Positions 1-5,155 of a stretch of 6,150 bases of DNA are shown here, piece after piece; position 1 is the stretch's first letter; every line of letters begins with the position of its first letter. A program made the translations under genes and the position numbers. Source of the DNA: Aquimonas sp002352135 (GTDB lineage: Bacteria > Pseudomonadota > Gammaproteobacteria > Xanthomonadales > Xanthomonadaceae); contig DAORND010000134.1 in assembly GCA_035440755.1 (NCBI GenBank), positions 1 through 6,150 of the forward strand. The letters are read 5' to 3'. Below the pieces are notes generated by a model that worked only from the letters and a program-made list of their open reading frames with translations, ran no database searches and had not been told where the DNA came from.

Positions 1-724
1 GGTCATCGCGCTCGGCGCGGTCGCTCTGCAGCCCGGCGTCGAGCTGTTCGCGCAGTGGTTCCAGCATGCCGTAGGGAAAGCTGATGTGGATGTCGGCCAT
101 CACGCCTTCCAGTTCGACCGAAAACCGCGAGACCACGATGTATTCGCGCGGGGTAAGGATGTTGGCGAAGTGCGGGTTGACTTCGGAGCTGACGTACTCG
201 AATTCCAGTGGCAGCACGGGCGACCAGGCTTCCATCAGATCGGCGAACACCTGCTGCAGAAGCAGGTGGATGACGCGCATTTCGGTAGCGGTGAACTCAC
301 GGCCTTCGATCTTGGCCTGGAAGCGTCCACCGCCGCCGAAGAAACTGTCGACCACGCCGAATACCAGCTTGGGCTCGAAAATGATCATCGCCGTGCCACG
401 TAGCGGTTTGACCTTGATGAGATTGATATTGGTCGGTACGAACAAGGTATGCGTGTATTCGGCGAATTTGACCATCTCGATACCGCGCACCGAGATCTCG
501 GGCGAGCGGCGCAGCAGGTTGAAGATGCCGATGCGGATCAGGCGGGCGAAGCGTTCGTTGATCATTTCCAGCGTGGGCATGCGCCCGCGCACGATGCGAT
601 CCTGCGTGGCGAAGTCGTAGGACCGCGCCTCGCCGGGGGCGGCGGGTGCTTCGGTGCTGACCGCACCGGAGTCGACGCCATGCAGTAGGGCGTCGATTTC
701 GTCCTGGCTGAGGATGTCGCTCAC
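1..724 (-). CDS. fliM: Flagellar motor switch protein FliM (partial, C-terminus beyond left edge)
   Basis: FliM forms the middle of the flagellar C-ring. It binds phosphorylated CheY and contacts FliG, so it sets the direction of rotation. The first 241 residues are visible; FliM is usually about 330, so roughly the last quarter, including most of the FliN-like C-terminal domain, is missing at the edge. Residues 2-14 read SDILSQDEIDALL, the classic N-terminal CheY-P binding peptide. The middle domain begins around residue 40 (DRIVRGRMPTLEMINERFAR), and residues 128-134 (FFGGGGR) match the GGXG motif that binds FliG. The GTG start at 724 is chosen because it gives exactly the family N-terminus; no other start is close. 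Its GTG overlaps the fliL TGA by four bases (GTGA) and there is only a weak Shine-Dalgarno, which suggests translational coupling to fliL. Family assignment is very secure. Confidence 0.97.
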   Translation of the reverse strand, partial: MSDILSQDEIDALLHGVDSGAVSTEAPAAPGEARSYDFATQDRIVRGRMPTLEMINERFARLIRIGIFNLLRRSPEISVRGIEMVKFAEYTHTLFVPTNINLIKVKPLRGTAMIIFEPKLVFGVVDSFFGGGGRFQAKIEGREFTATEMRVIHLLLQQVFADLMEAWSPVLPLEFEYVSSEVNPHFANILTPREYIVVSRFSVELEGVMADIHISFPYGMLEPLREQLDAGLQSDRAERDD

Positions 725-1263
725 TGGGTCACAAAGCTCATGAAGAAGATGGCTTCCACACCGCCTTTGCCGGTTTCTTCCTTCAGCACGCGGTTGACCT
801 CCTCCAATGCCGCCGCTTGCAGTTCCTCGCGGCCTTCCTTGTTACGCAGATCGGCTTGGGTCTTCTGCGCAAACAACATCAGCAGTGCATTGCGGATGGC
901 GGGCGTGTGGGTTTTGACGTTTTCCAGCACCGCGGGTTTGCGCGTCATTACCTGCACTTCGGCTTGCAGATAGCGCGTGCCGCCTTCGTCGGCCAGATTG
1001 ACCACAAAGGCCGGCTCCAGCGCCAGATATTGCGCGGGCTTGCTGTGTCCGCTGTCCTCGTCTTCCTCGTCCGCATCGTCGCCATGTGAGTCGCTGTGTT
1101 CGGCATCAGCCGCCTTGCCTTTCCCGCCGACCATGAAATAGGCACCACCGCCACCCGCCGCCAGGCCGACGATCAGAACGATCAGGATCAGGACAATCGG
1201 TTTGCCTTTCTTGGCTTCGGCGGGTGCTGCCGCGGCAGCGGCGGGTGCGGGTTTGGCGGCCAT
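721..1263 (-). CDS. fliL: Flagellar basal body-associated protein FliL
   Basis: FliL is a single-pass inner-membrane protein that sits around the flagellar stator and supports torque or stator stability. The 180 residues show an Ala/Pro/Lys-rich cytoplasmic N-terminus (1-21) and one transmembrane helix (about 22-45, PIVLILIVLIVGLAAGGGG). A strongly acidic, His-containing periplasmic linker follows (about 52-74), then the FliL domain (about 77-180) with its typical YLALEPAFVVNL start and IFFMSFVTQ end. The length is normal. The ATG at 1263 is preceded by AAGGAG six bases upstream. fliM follows directly with a GTGA overlap. The gene is first in its transcript here: fliK, often the upstream neighbour in gammaproteobacteria, is absent and a divergent unrelated gene lies in that place. 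A sigma-54-type promoter precedes it. Confidence 0.96.
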   Translation of the reverse strand: MAAKPAPAAAAAAPAEAKKGKPIVLILIVLIVGLAAGGGGAYFMVGGKGKAADAEHSDSHGDDADEEDEDSGHSKPAQYLALEPAFVVNLADEGGTRYLQAEVQVMTRKPAVLENVKTHTPAIRNALLMLFAQKTQADLRNKEGREELQAAALEEVNRVLKEETGKGGVEAIFFMSFVTQ

Positions 1264-1269
1264 GACGTG

Positions 1270-1275
1270 CTCCTT
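1270..1275 (-). promoter_or_regulatory. Ribosome binding site of fliL
   Basis: The minus strand reads AAGGAG, six bases before the ATG at 1263. This is a strong Shine-Dalgarno and fixes the fliL start. Confidence 0.85.
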
Positions 1276-1292
1276 GGAATTGCTGGCTCAAA

Positions 1293-1309
1293 TGCAAAGG
1301 GTGTGCCGG
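1293..1309 (-). promoter_or_regulatory. Probable sigma-54 (RpoN) -24/-12 promoter of fliL
   Basis: Read on the minus strand the site is CCGGCACACCCTTTGCA. It has the invariant GG (1307-1306) and GC (1295-1294) separated by exactly ten bases. It matches CGGCAC against TGGCAC (5 of 6) and TTGCA against TTGCW (5 of 5). Transcription would start near 1282, leaving a leader of about 19 bases that contains the AAGGAG ribosome binding site. Sigma-54 control of flagellar structural operons through FleQ/FlrA-type activators is established in Pseudomonas, Vibrio and Xanthomonas, so the context fits. The assignment comes from motif and position only. Confidence 0.72.
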
Positions 1310-1364
1310 AGTTCTGACGCGTGCGGCGGTGTGGTGCAGCCCCATAAAAAACAAATAGATAGCG

Positions 1365-1401
1365 GTTCTCGGCAGACTGAGAACGTGGTCTGTCGCCACG
1401 T
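1365..1401. repeat. Two adjoining inverted repeats upstream of fliL
   Basis: GTTCTC (1365-1370) pairs with GAGAAC (1379-1384) across 8 bases. ACGTGG (1383-1388) pairs with CCACGT (1396-1401) across 7 bases. The two dyads share two bases and lie immediately next to the CGTCAAT/ATTGACG dyad, so 1365-1429 is unusually dense in symmetry. The likely reading is protein-binding sites rather than a terminator, since the stems are only 6 bp and no run of T follows directly. Confidence 0.5.
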
Positions 1402-1429
1402 CAATGTTTTGGCGGCGAAAAAATTGACG
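1399..1429. promoter_or_regulatory. Inverted repeat CGTCAAT-N17-ATTGACG, candidate FleQ/FlrA-type enhancer
   Basis: The arms at 1399-1405 and 1423-1429 are perfect 7-base inverted repeats around a 17-base spacer rich in A and T on its right side. The core half-sites GTCAA and TTGAC are those I recall for the FleQ box of Pseudomonas (GTCA-N-TAAATTGAC type), but there they are much closer together. The dyad lies about 117-147 bases upstream of the predicted fliL start of transcription, the normal distance for a sigma-54 activator site. The binding protein is inferred; the dyad itself is directly visible. It could equally serve the divergent gene. Confidence 0.45.
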
Positions 1430-1480
1430 CCTTATCCTTAGGCCTGCGACGCGACGATTCTCGGCACATCGCGTTGCGCC

Positions 1481-1495
1481 GGATCATCTTGATCC
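1481..1495. repeat. 15-base palindrome GGATCA-TCT-TGATCC
   Basis: This is a perfect 6-base inverted repeat with a 3-base centre, 103 bases upstream of the ATG at 1598. It lies in the 334-base gene-free stretch between fliL and the divergent gene. It could be an operator or a leader hairpin for the plus-strand gene. Apart from this, the dyads and the sigma-54 element, I see no gene or RNA in 1264-1597, and no convincing sigma-70 promoter for the plus-strand gene. Confidence 0.35.
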
Positions 1496-1597
1496 ACGCG
1501 GCCCAGCGGGTTTGCGGACGTGGTGAATGCCGTTAAGCTGCGGCGCTCCGGGGGTGACGGCGGCGGTGACGCGGCCACAGCAAGGGAACTGTTTTGC

Positions 1598-3052
1598 ATG
1601 GCACGCAAGTCGACCGATAGCCAGCCGATCACGCTGAAAAGCGTGTTGATCGCCATTTTCGCACTCGCCGCACTGGGCTGGTGGGGCTTGGATCGCGCGC
1701 AGTACTTCATCGCCCGCAGCATTCTGGTCGCCTATGGCGATGTGGAGTCGACTTTCCGCGCCGCGTGGTTCGAATGGGATGGCGATCTGTACGCCAAGGA
1801 TTTCAACATCGTCGATGAGGAAACCGGCGAGACGATCCTGCACGCCGACTATGTCGTTGCCGAAACGCCCGGCTGGTTCTGGGTGGCGCGCAATCTGTTC
1901 ACCAAGAAGCGCAAACATCGCATCAAGGTGGATCGCATCCACCTCGAATTGCTGAATGTACGCGGGCACGAGGAACTGCTGGACCCCAGCCTGGGCGATC
2001 TGGGGCCGTTCCCGGCTGAGGTGGCCTCACCGTTCGACGCCGAAGGCTGCAAGGATGTCTACCACTTCTCGCGCTACGACTACGAGGCCCTGGGCCTGCC
2101 GCCCGCCGAGCCCAAGCTGGTGTTCGATTACGAGATCAATGGCAGCGAGCTGGATGTGGAGGTCCGCTTGGAAGTGGCCGGGGTGTCCACAGTCAAGGCC
2201 ACTCGCAAAGAAGAGTTGCTGGGCGGCAGTAACGCGCTGGTGCTGGATTACATGTCGACCGAGATCGGCGGCGAGCATGTGGAGGTCATCGACGAGGGTT
2301 TCGTCAAGGCGCGCAACCAATTCTGCGCACGCGCCGCAGGCATCGACGAAAACGCCTTCGTGCAGCGGCACATGGATGCCGTGCAGCGTCTGATGCAGCA
2401 CTATGGCCTGCAGATGGATGCCGACAGCATGGCCGCGTATCGACGCTTCGCGCGTGACGGCGGGACGCTGGGCTTGAACGTGGCCTATTCACCGGCCTTG
2501 CCGTCGGAAGTCTTCTACGACGTACGTGGATCCATCGAGTCGCTGTCGCAGATGACGCTGCGCATGGAGCGCGACGAGCAGTCCGTGCTCACGCTGCTCA
2601 GCCCGGTGCGTGAGCGGCCCTTGGCAGGTATGGACAGTCGTCTGCCGACTTGGCTGCTGATGGAGCGCGAGCAGGCCGCGTTGGCGAAGCAGGAGGGTGA
2701 GCGTTCCGATCCATCGCCCGCACCATTGGTGACGCGCGCGTCCGCCGCTCCCAGTGTGACCAAACCCATCGAGCCCGCTGTCGTGCCGCGAAGCGAACCC
2801 GCCCGCGCCTCGGCGTCGCGCGACGATGACGACTGGATCGTGCGTGGACGCGATCCTGAGCAACTCGACTGGAATGCGCTGCGTCCCCTGGTCGGCAAGC
2901 AGGTTCGGCTCTACACCCAGCACGGCGGCGCACGCGTGGTTGAGCTGCTGGAACACGGTCCCGAGCAGCTCAAGGTCAGGGCGCAACTGGTCGGCGGCAA
3001 TGCCGAATACACCGTGCGCCGTGCCCAGTTCCGCTACGCGCGGAAGCTCTGA
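1598..3052 (+). CDS. Membrane-anchored protein of unknown function with C-terminal beta-rich domain
   Basis: I do not recognise this 484-residue protein. One hydrophobic helix (about residues 12-30) follows a short polar N-terminus, suggesting an inner-membrane anchor with the bulk in the periplasm. Residues 40-120 (with WFEWDGDLYAKDFNI and a GETILHADYVV strand) alternate polar and hydrophobic residues like the start of AsmA-type bridging proteins, a weak resemblance only. Residues 150-310 form a mixed region. A Pro/Ala/Ser/Glu linker spans about 365-408, then a stretch of acidic residues (DDDDW) and a compact domain at about 423-484 (LVGKQVRLYTQHGGARVVEL) that looks like a small SH3/Sm-like beta barrel. 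The ATG at 1598 is chosen over an in-frame GTG at 1520: it has AAGGGA upstream, although the 10-base gap is long, and it places the membrane helix at the N-terminus; the extension would be Gly/Arg-rich and unstructured. The gene is divergent from fliL and convergent with the next gene. Confidence 0.85.
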   Translation: MARKSTDSQPITLKSVLIAIFALAALGWWGLDRAQYFIARSILVAYGDVESTFRAAWFEWDGDLYAKDFNIVDEETGETILHADYVVAETPGWFWVARNLFTKKRKHRIKVDRIHLELLNVRGHEELLDPSLGDLGPFPAEVASPFDAEGCKDVYHFSRYDYEALGLPPAEPKLVFDYEINGSELDVEVRLEVAGVSTVKATRKEELLGGSNALVLDYMSTEIGGEHVEVIDEGFVKARNQFCARAAGIDENAFVQRHMDAVQRLMQHYGLQMDADSMAAYRRFARDGGTLGLNVAYSPALPSEVFYDVRGSIESLSQMTLRMERDEQSVLTLLSPVRERPLAGMDSRLPTWLLMEREQAALAKQEGERSDPSPAPLVTRASAAPSVTKPIEPAVVPRSEPARASASRDDDDWIVRGRDPEQLDWNALRPLVGKQVRLYTQHGGARVVELLEHGPEQLKVRAQLVGGNAEYTVRRAQFRYARKL

Positions 3053-3068
3053 CGGCGGAATCCAGGGC

Positions 3069-3105
3069 GGTATGCCGGTCGCTCAAGCGCTCGGCATACC
3101 GAGCG
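3069..3105. terminator. Overlapping hairpins between convergent genes, probable bidirectional terminator
   Basis: Hairpin A pairs GGTATGCCG (3069-3077) with CGGCATACC (3092-3100), a perfect 9-bp stem with a 14-base loop that can fold further. Hairpin B pairs CGCTCGG (3088-3094) with CCGAGCG (3099-3105), a 7-bp stem with a CATA loop. They share 3092-3100 and cannot form together. They lie between the stop at 3052 and the stop at 3107 of two convergent genes. There is no T-tract on either side, so termination would be Rho-dependent or weak, or the structure may protect the 3' ends. Confidence 0.55.
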
Positions 3106-3106
3106 A

Positions 3107-3328
3107 TCAGGCGCTGTCTGAACGCAGCAGGTTGTGCAGGAACATCAAGCTGAAGGTCAGCATGAGCCCAAGCAGGCCGATCATCACCGTCAGGCCGAAG
3201 AACTTGCCGAGCAGCATGCTCACGCAAAGATTCACCCCGAACCAGATCCAGCCGCTCTTGCCATCGGCCTCCGCGATCCGATGGATCAGGATGGCCGTGG
3301 CGAACATCAGATAGAAGCCCGGACCCAT
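3107..3328 (-). CDS. Small hydrophobic membrane protein, unknown function
   Basis: This is a 73-residue protein of unknown function, very rich in Leu, Met, Phe and Gly. A short hydrophobic N-terminal segment (about 4-16) is followed by a polar stretch (HRIAEADGKSG, 16-26). Two further hydrophobic segments follow (about 27-41 and 43-65), and a short polar tail (LLRSDSA). It is probably a two- or three-helix inner-membrane protein. The ATG at 3328 is the only start between the preceding gene's TGA and the hydrophobic region. The ribosome binding site is weak. It starts 30 bases after the amidohydrolase-like gene in the same reading frame, so the two are probably transcribed together. The hydrophobic pattern and the tight spacing argue that the gene is real, but a function cannot be assigned. 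Confidence 0.7.
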   Translation of the reverse strand: MGPGFYLMFATAILIHRIAEADGKSGWIWFGVNLCVSMLLGKFFGLTVMIGLLGLMLTFSLMFLHNLLRSDSA

Positions 3329-3358
3329 GTGCTCAGCGGATCGTACGCATGGCGCGCA

Positions 3359-5029
3359 TCAGTTCTCGAAGCCATTCTTGAACAGCAACGGCGTCGCCCA
3401 AGGTTCGCAATCATCGCCAATGCCGTTGCTGTTGGTATCGGGCTGCACGCCGTTGTCGAGCGGACGAATCGGGTTGAACACGGTCGGGCAGTTGTCCGAA
3501 ATGTTGGGGATTCCGTCCCCATCGCTGTCATCCGTGGTCGGAATGCCGGAGTAGATCGTGGAGCCATTGACCGAGACCGCGCGCTTGGGAACGCAGCTCG
3601 GCTCATCCACCGGCTCGCCGCAGACGAACAGCGGATAGACGCCCGCTGACTGTGCGTCCTGCAGATCGGCCAACGGCATGCCGATTTCCGACTGCAGACA
3701 CACGGCGCGCGCGCCGCCGCAGACGCTCAGACTGTCGCACACGCCCACGCCATTGATCGCGTCGACCGTGCTGGATTCACCGAACAAGACCTCGCCCGCA
3801 CGCATCACCAGCACCACATCCTCGGGATCGGCCTGCAGAATCGCCGCATAGTCGCTGCGCACCGAGGCATCGAAGATTGCGATATCGGCGACGTATCCAT
3901 TGTCGAGGCGGCCGATACGCGAGCCCGTCGCCGTCAGGTTGGCGGCATTGCGGGTGGCCATCTCCCACAGTTGTTGCTGGCTGAGTCGCTCGCCGAGATA
4001 GTCGCGATTGAAGTCATCCGCGCAGCGCAACTCGCGCAGCATGTTCATCGAGCCGGTAACGATCCAGTCCGTGCCCAAGGCCAATTCCACGCCCTCGGCA
4101 TTGCCGATCCGCGCCGTGTCGCCATAAAGCCGAAGGTTGGATCGAGGACTCCAGATCACACCGGTTCCTTGCGCGGCCATCAGCGCGAAGTCCTCGCGCT
4201 TGAAGCCCAAACCCTTGCCAATAGCGGTGTGTGACTGGATCAGGTTCTGACCGCCGGTGCCGCCTTGATCACTGGTGCAGAGAAACTCGTTATGGGCTTC
4301 CGCATCGATGCCCTCGGCGATGATCGGCAAGTAAGCCGGATAGGCGGCGATCTCGGTTGAGGTGTCAATATCCGGGTAAGCACAACCACTGCTGAGCTGC
4401 AGGCCGGCACTGTCGCCCAGTGGAAAGGTCTGCCGGCGATGCGCCGTTAGACCCAGACCTTGATTGGTGGCGTTGTCCAGGTTGCGGATCAGCCCCGGCT
4501 GGCCACCACTGCTGGACGCAGACGTGGTGCCGGCGATCAGGTGGCGCAGTTCGTTCCAGCGAATCTGATTGGCGCTCGCGCCGCCAAGGGTAGTGATCAG
4601 CGTATGCCCGCGTAGGCCTTGGCGCCAATCATGCCGCTGCTCGTAGCGCTCGCTGGTATCTGCTGCTGGCACATTCTGGTTGAAGGTGATGTGGTCATAG
4701 CCATTGATCAGACCCGGCGAAATGACCGTCTCCGGACAGCGCACCACGGTGGCATCCGGCGCGCTGCAGCCACAGCCAACGCAACTGATTTCACCGGCCG
4801 CATCGACCAGCACGCTGCCGCCGCGATAGATCAGAAATGGCGCCAGCACATCACCTTGCAGCAACATCGAATCGCCATTGCCCGGCGTCACCGCGCAGTG
4901 CCCACCACTGACCGGCGGCAGCTCGCCACATTGCACGTCGACCGCCGATTCAGCGCGTGTGGCAAAGGCGAACAAAGCGACCACACCCAAGAGCATTCCC
5001 GCGCGAAACCCACACAAGACCCGTTCCAT
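3359..5029 (-). CDS. Secreted amidohydrolase-like protein with TSP3-like calcium repeat tail
   Basis: This 556-residue exported protein has a signal peptide (1 to about 26-29, hydrophobic core GMLLGVVALFAFA). A Cys-rich segment (34-98) precedes an amidohydrolase-superfamily domain (about 100-415): VISPGLINGYDH (102-113), QRHDWR (131-136), AEGIDAEAHNEF (238-249), IWSPRSN (292-298), ALGTDW (317-322), and the C-terminal NGYVADIAIFD (377-387). Active members bind one or two metals through HxH, two further His and an Asp. Here H113 and D321 remain, but by comparison with the family as I remember it Y111, I236 and K272 stand where His is expected, so catalysis is doubtful. Residues 499-541 hold DSDGDGIPNISDNC and DTNSNGIGDDC, thrombospondin type 3-like calcium loops. 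The protein ends in LLFKNGFEN, like C-termini I associate with secreted proteins of Lysobacterales. GGAGG lies six bases before the ATG at 5029. Confidence 0.85.
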   Translation of the reverse strand: MERVLCGFRAGMLLGVVALFAFATRAESAVDVQCGELPPVSGGHCAVTPGNGDSMLLQGDVLAPFLIYRGGSVLVDAAGEISCVGCGCSAPDATVVRCPETVISPGLINGYDHITFNQNVPAADTSERYEQRHDWRQGLRGHTLITTLGGASANQIRWNELRHLIAGTTSASSSGGQPGLIRNLDNATNQGLGLTAHRRQTFPLGDSAGLQLSSGCAYPDIDTSTEIAAYPAYLPIIAEGIDAEAHNEFLCTSDQGGTGGQNLIQSHTAIGKGLGFKREDFALMAAQGTGVIWSPRSNLRLYGDTARIGNAEGVELALGTDWIVTGSMNMLRELRCADDFNRDYLGERLSQQQLWEMATRNAANLTATGSRIGRLDNGYVADIAIFDASVRSDYAAILQADPEDVVLVMRAGEVLFGESSTVDAINGVGVCDSLSVCGGARAVCLQSEIGMPLADLQDAQSAGVYPLFVCGEPVDEPSCVPKRAVSVNGSTIYSGIPTTDDSDGDGIPNISDNCPTVFNPIRPLDNGVQPDTNSNGIGDDCEPWATPLLFKNGFEN

Positions 5030-5035
5030 ACAACC

Positions 5036-5040
5036 CCTCC
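5036..5040 (-). promoter_or_regulatory. Ribosome binding site of the amidohydrolase-like gene
   Basis: The minus strand reads GGAGG, six bases before the ATG at 5029. This strong site supports the start that carries the signal peptide. Confidence 0.8.
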
Positions 5041-5061
5041 GTTGCTGGATGCGACGGGGTG

Positions 5062-5087
5062 AGTATAGGCCCGTCAGACGGCGTCAA
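5062..5087 (-). promoter_or_regulatory. Possible promoter of the amidohydrolase-like gene with palindrome in spacer
   Basis: On the minus strand TTGACG (5087-5082) matches the -35 consensus in 5 of 6 bases and TATACT (5067-5062) matches the -10 consensus in 5 of 6. The spacer is only 14 bases, shorter than the usual 16-18, so basal activity would be poor. The spacer contains the perfect palindrome CCGTC-A-GACGG (5071-5081), a natural place for a regulator. Transcription would start near 5055 and give a leader of about 26 bases. Both hexamers are good, but the spacing keeps confidence low. Confidence 0.4.
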
Positions 5088-5128
5088 TGCACACCTCGGC
5101 GCTGGCGCTGAGCGCAATGGACGGGCCT
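5067..5128. repeat. Long-range 9-base inverted repeat AGGCCCGTC / GACGGGCCT
   Basis: AGGCCCGTC (5067-5075) and GACGGGCCT (5120-5128) are perfect inverted repeats separated by 44 bases in the 122-base intergenic region. One arm overlaps the spacer and first base of the -10 hexamer of the possible promoter. A second pair, CGTCAAT (5082-5088) and ATTGACG (5132-5138), is nested with a similar separation, giving two parallel long-range dyads. Confidence 0.4.
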
Positions 5129-5132
5129 GTGA

Positions 5133-5155
5133 TTGACGGAAAGTTCTTCCGTCAA
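5133..5155 (-). terminator. Hairpin overlapping the stop codon of the VWA gene
   Basis: TTGACGGAA (5133-5141) and TTCCGTCAA (5147-5155) form a perfect 9-bp stem with a 5-base loop. On the minus strand the TGA stop of the VWA gene (5154-5152) lies in the first arm. No run of T follows, so it is not a classic intrinsic terminator. It may stabilise the mRNA end, help Rho-type termination, or act as a DNA operator for the next gene. Confidence 0.45.

Noticed and set aside
1371..1378. Sigma-28 flagellar promoter based on GCCGAGAA on the minus strand
   Set aside because: It resembles the GCCGATAA element, but there is no matching -35 element at the right distance, and the sigma-54 site is far better.
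1340..1384. GTTCTC/GAGAAC hairpin with a T-rich stretch on the minus strand as an intrinsic terminator
   Set aside because: The stem is only 6 bp and the T run starts more than 10 bases beyond it; no gene upstream on that strand needs a terminator.
1409..1438. Sigma-70 promoter for the plus-strand gene (TTGGCG, 18-base spacer, TATCCT)
   Set aside because: Both hexamers match in only 4 of 6 bases and the leader would be about 150 bases; not enough to call, though overlap with the dyad is noted.
1520..1597. In-frame GTG start at 1520 that would extend the 484-residue protein by 26 residues
   Set aside because: The extension is Gly/Arg-rich, lacks a ribosome binding site and would bury the membrane helix; the ATG at 1598 has AAGGGA upstream.
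1438..1969. Long open frames on the minus strand (94 and 161 codons) opposite the unknown gene
   Set aside because: They overlap a longer coding frame with better features, have no domain-like pattern and no ribosome binding site; typical antisense frames of GC-rich DNA.
2489..2986. Open frames of 111-165 codons on the minus strand
   Set aside because: Composition is Arg/Ser/His-rich as expected for shadows of the plus-strand gene; no conserved motif seen.
3328..3361. Possible frameshift or readthrough joining the amidohydrolase-like gene to the small membrane gene, which are in the same frame
   Set aside because: The first protein has a complete, plausible C-terminus and TGA stop; the second begins with its own ATG. 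No sign of a broken longer gene.
3134..3649. Plus-strand open frame of 171 codons across the small membrane gene and the end of the amidohydrolase-like gene
   Set aside because: It spans two well-supported minus-strand genes and their gap; the protein shows no domain, and the TSP3-like repeats are clearly encoded on the other strand.
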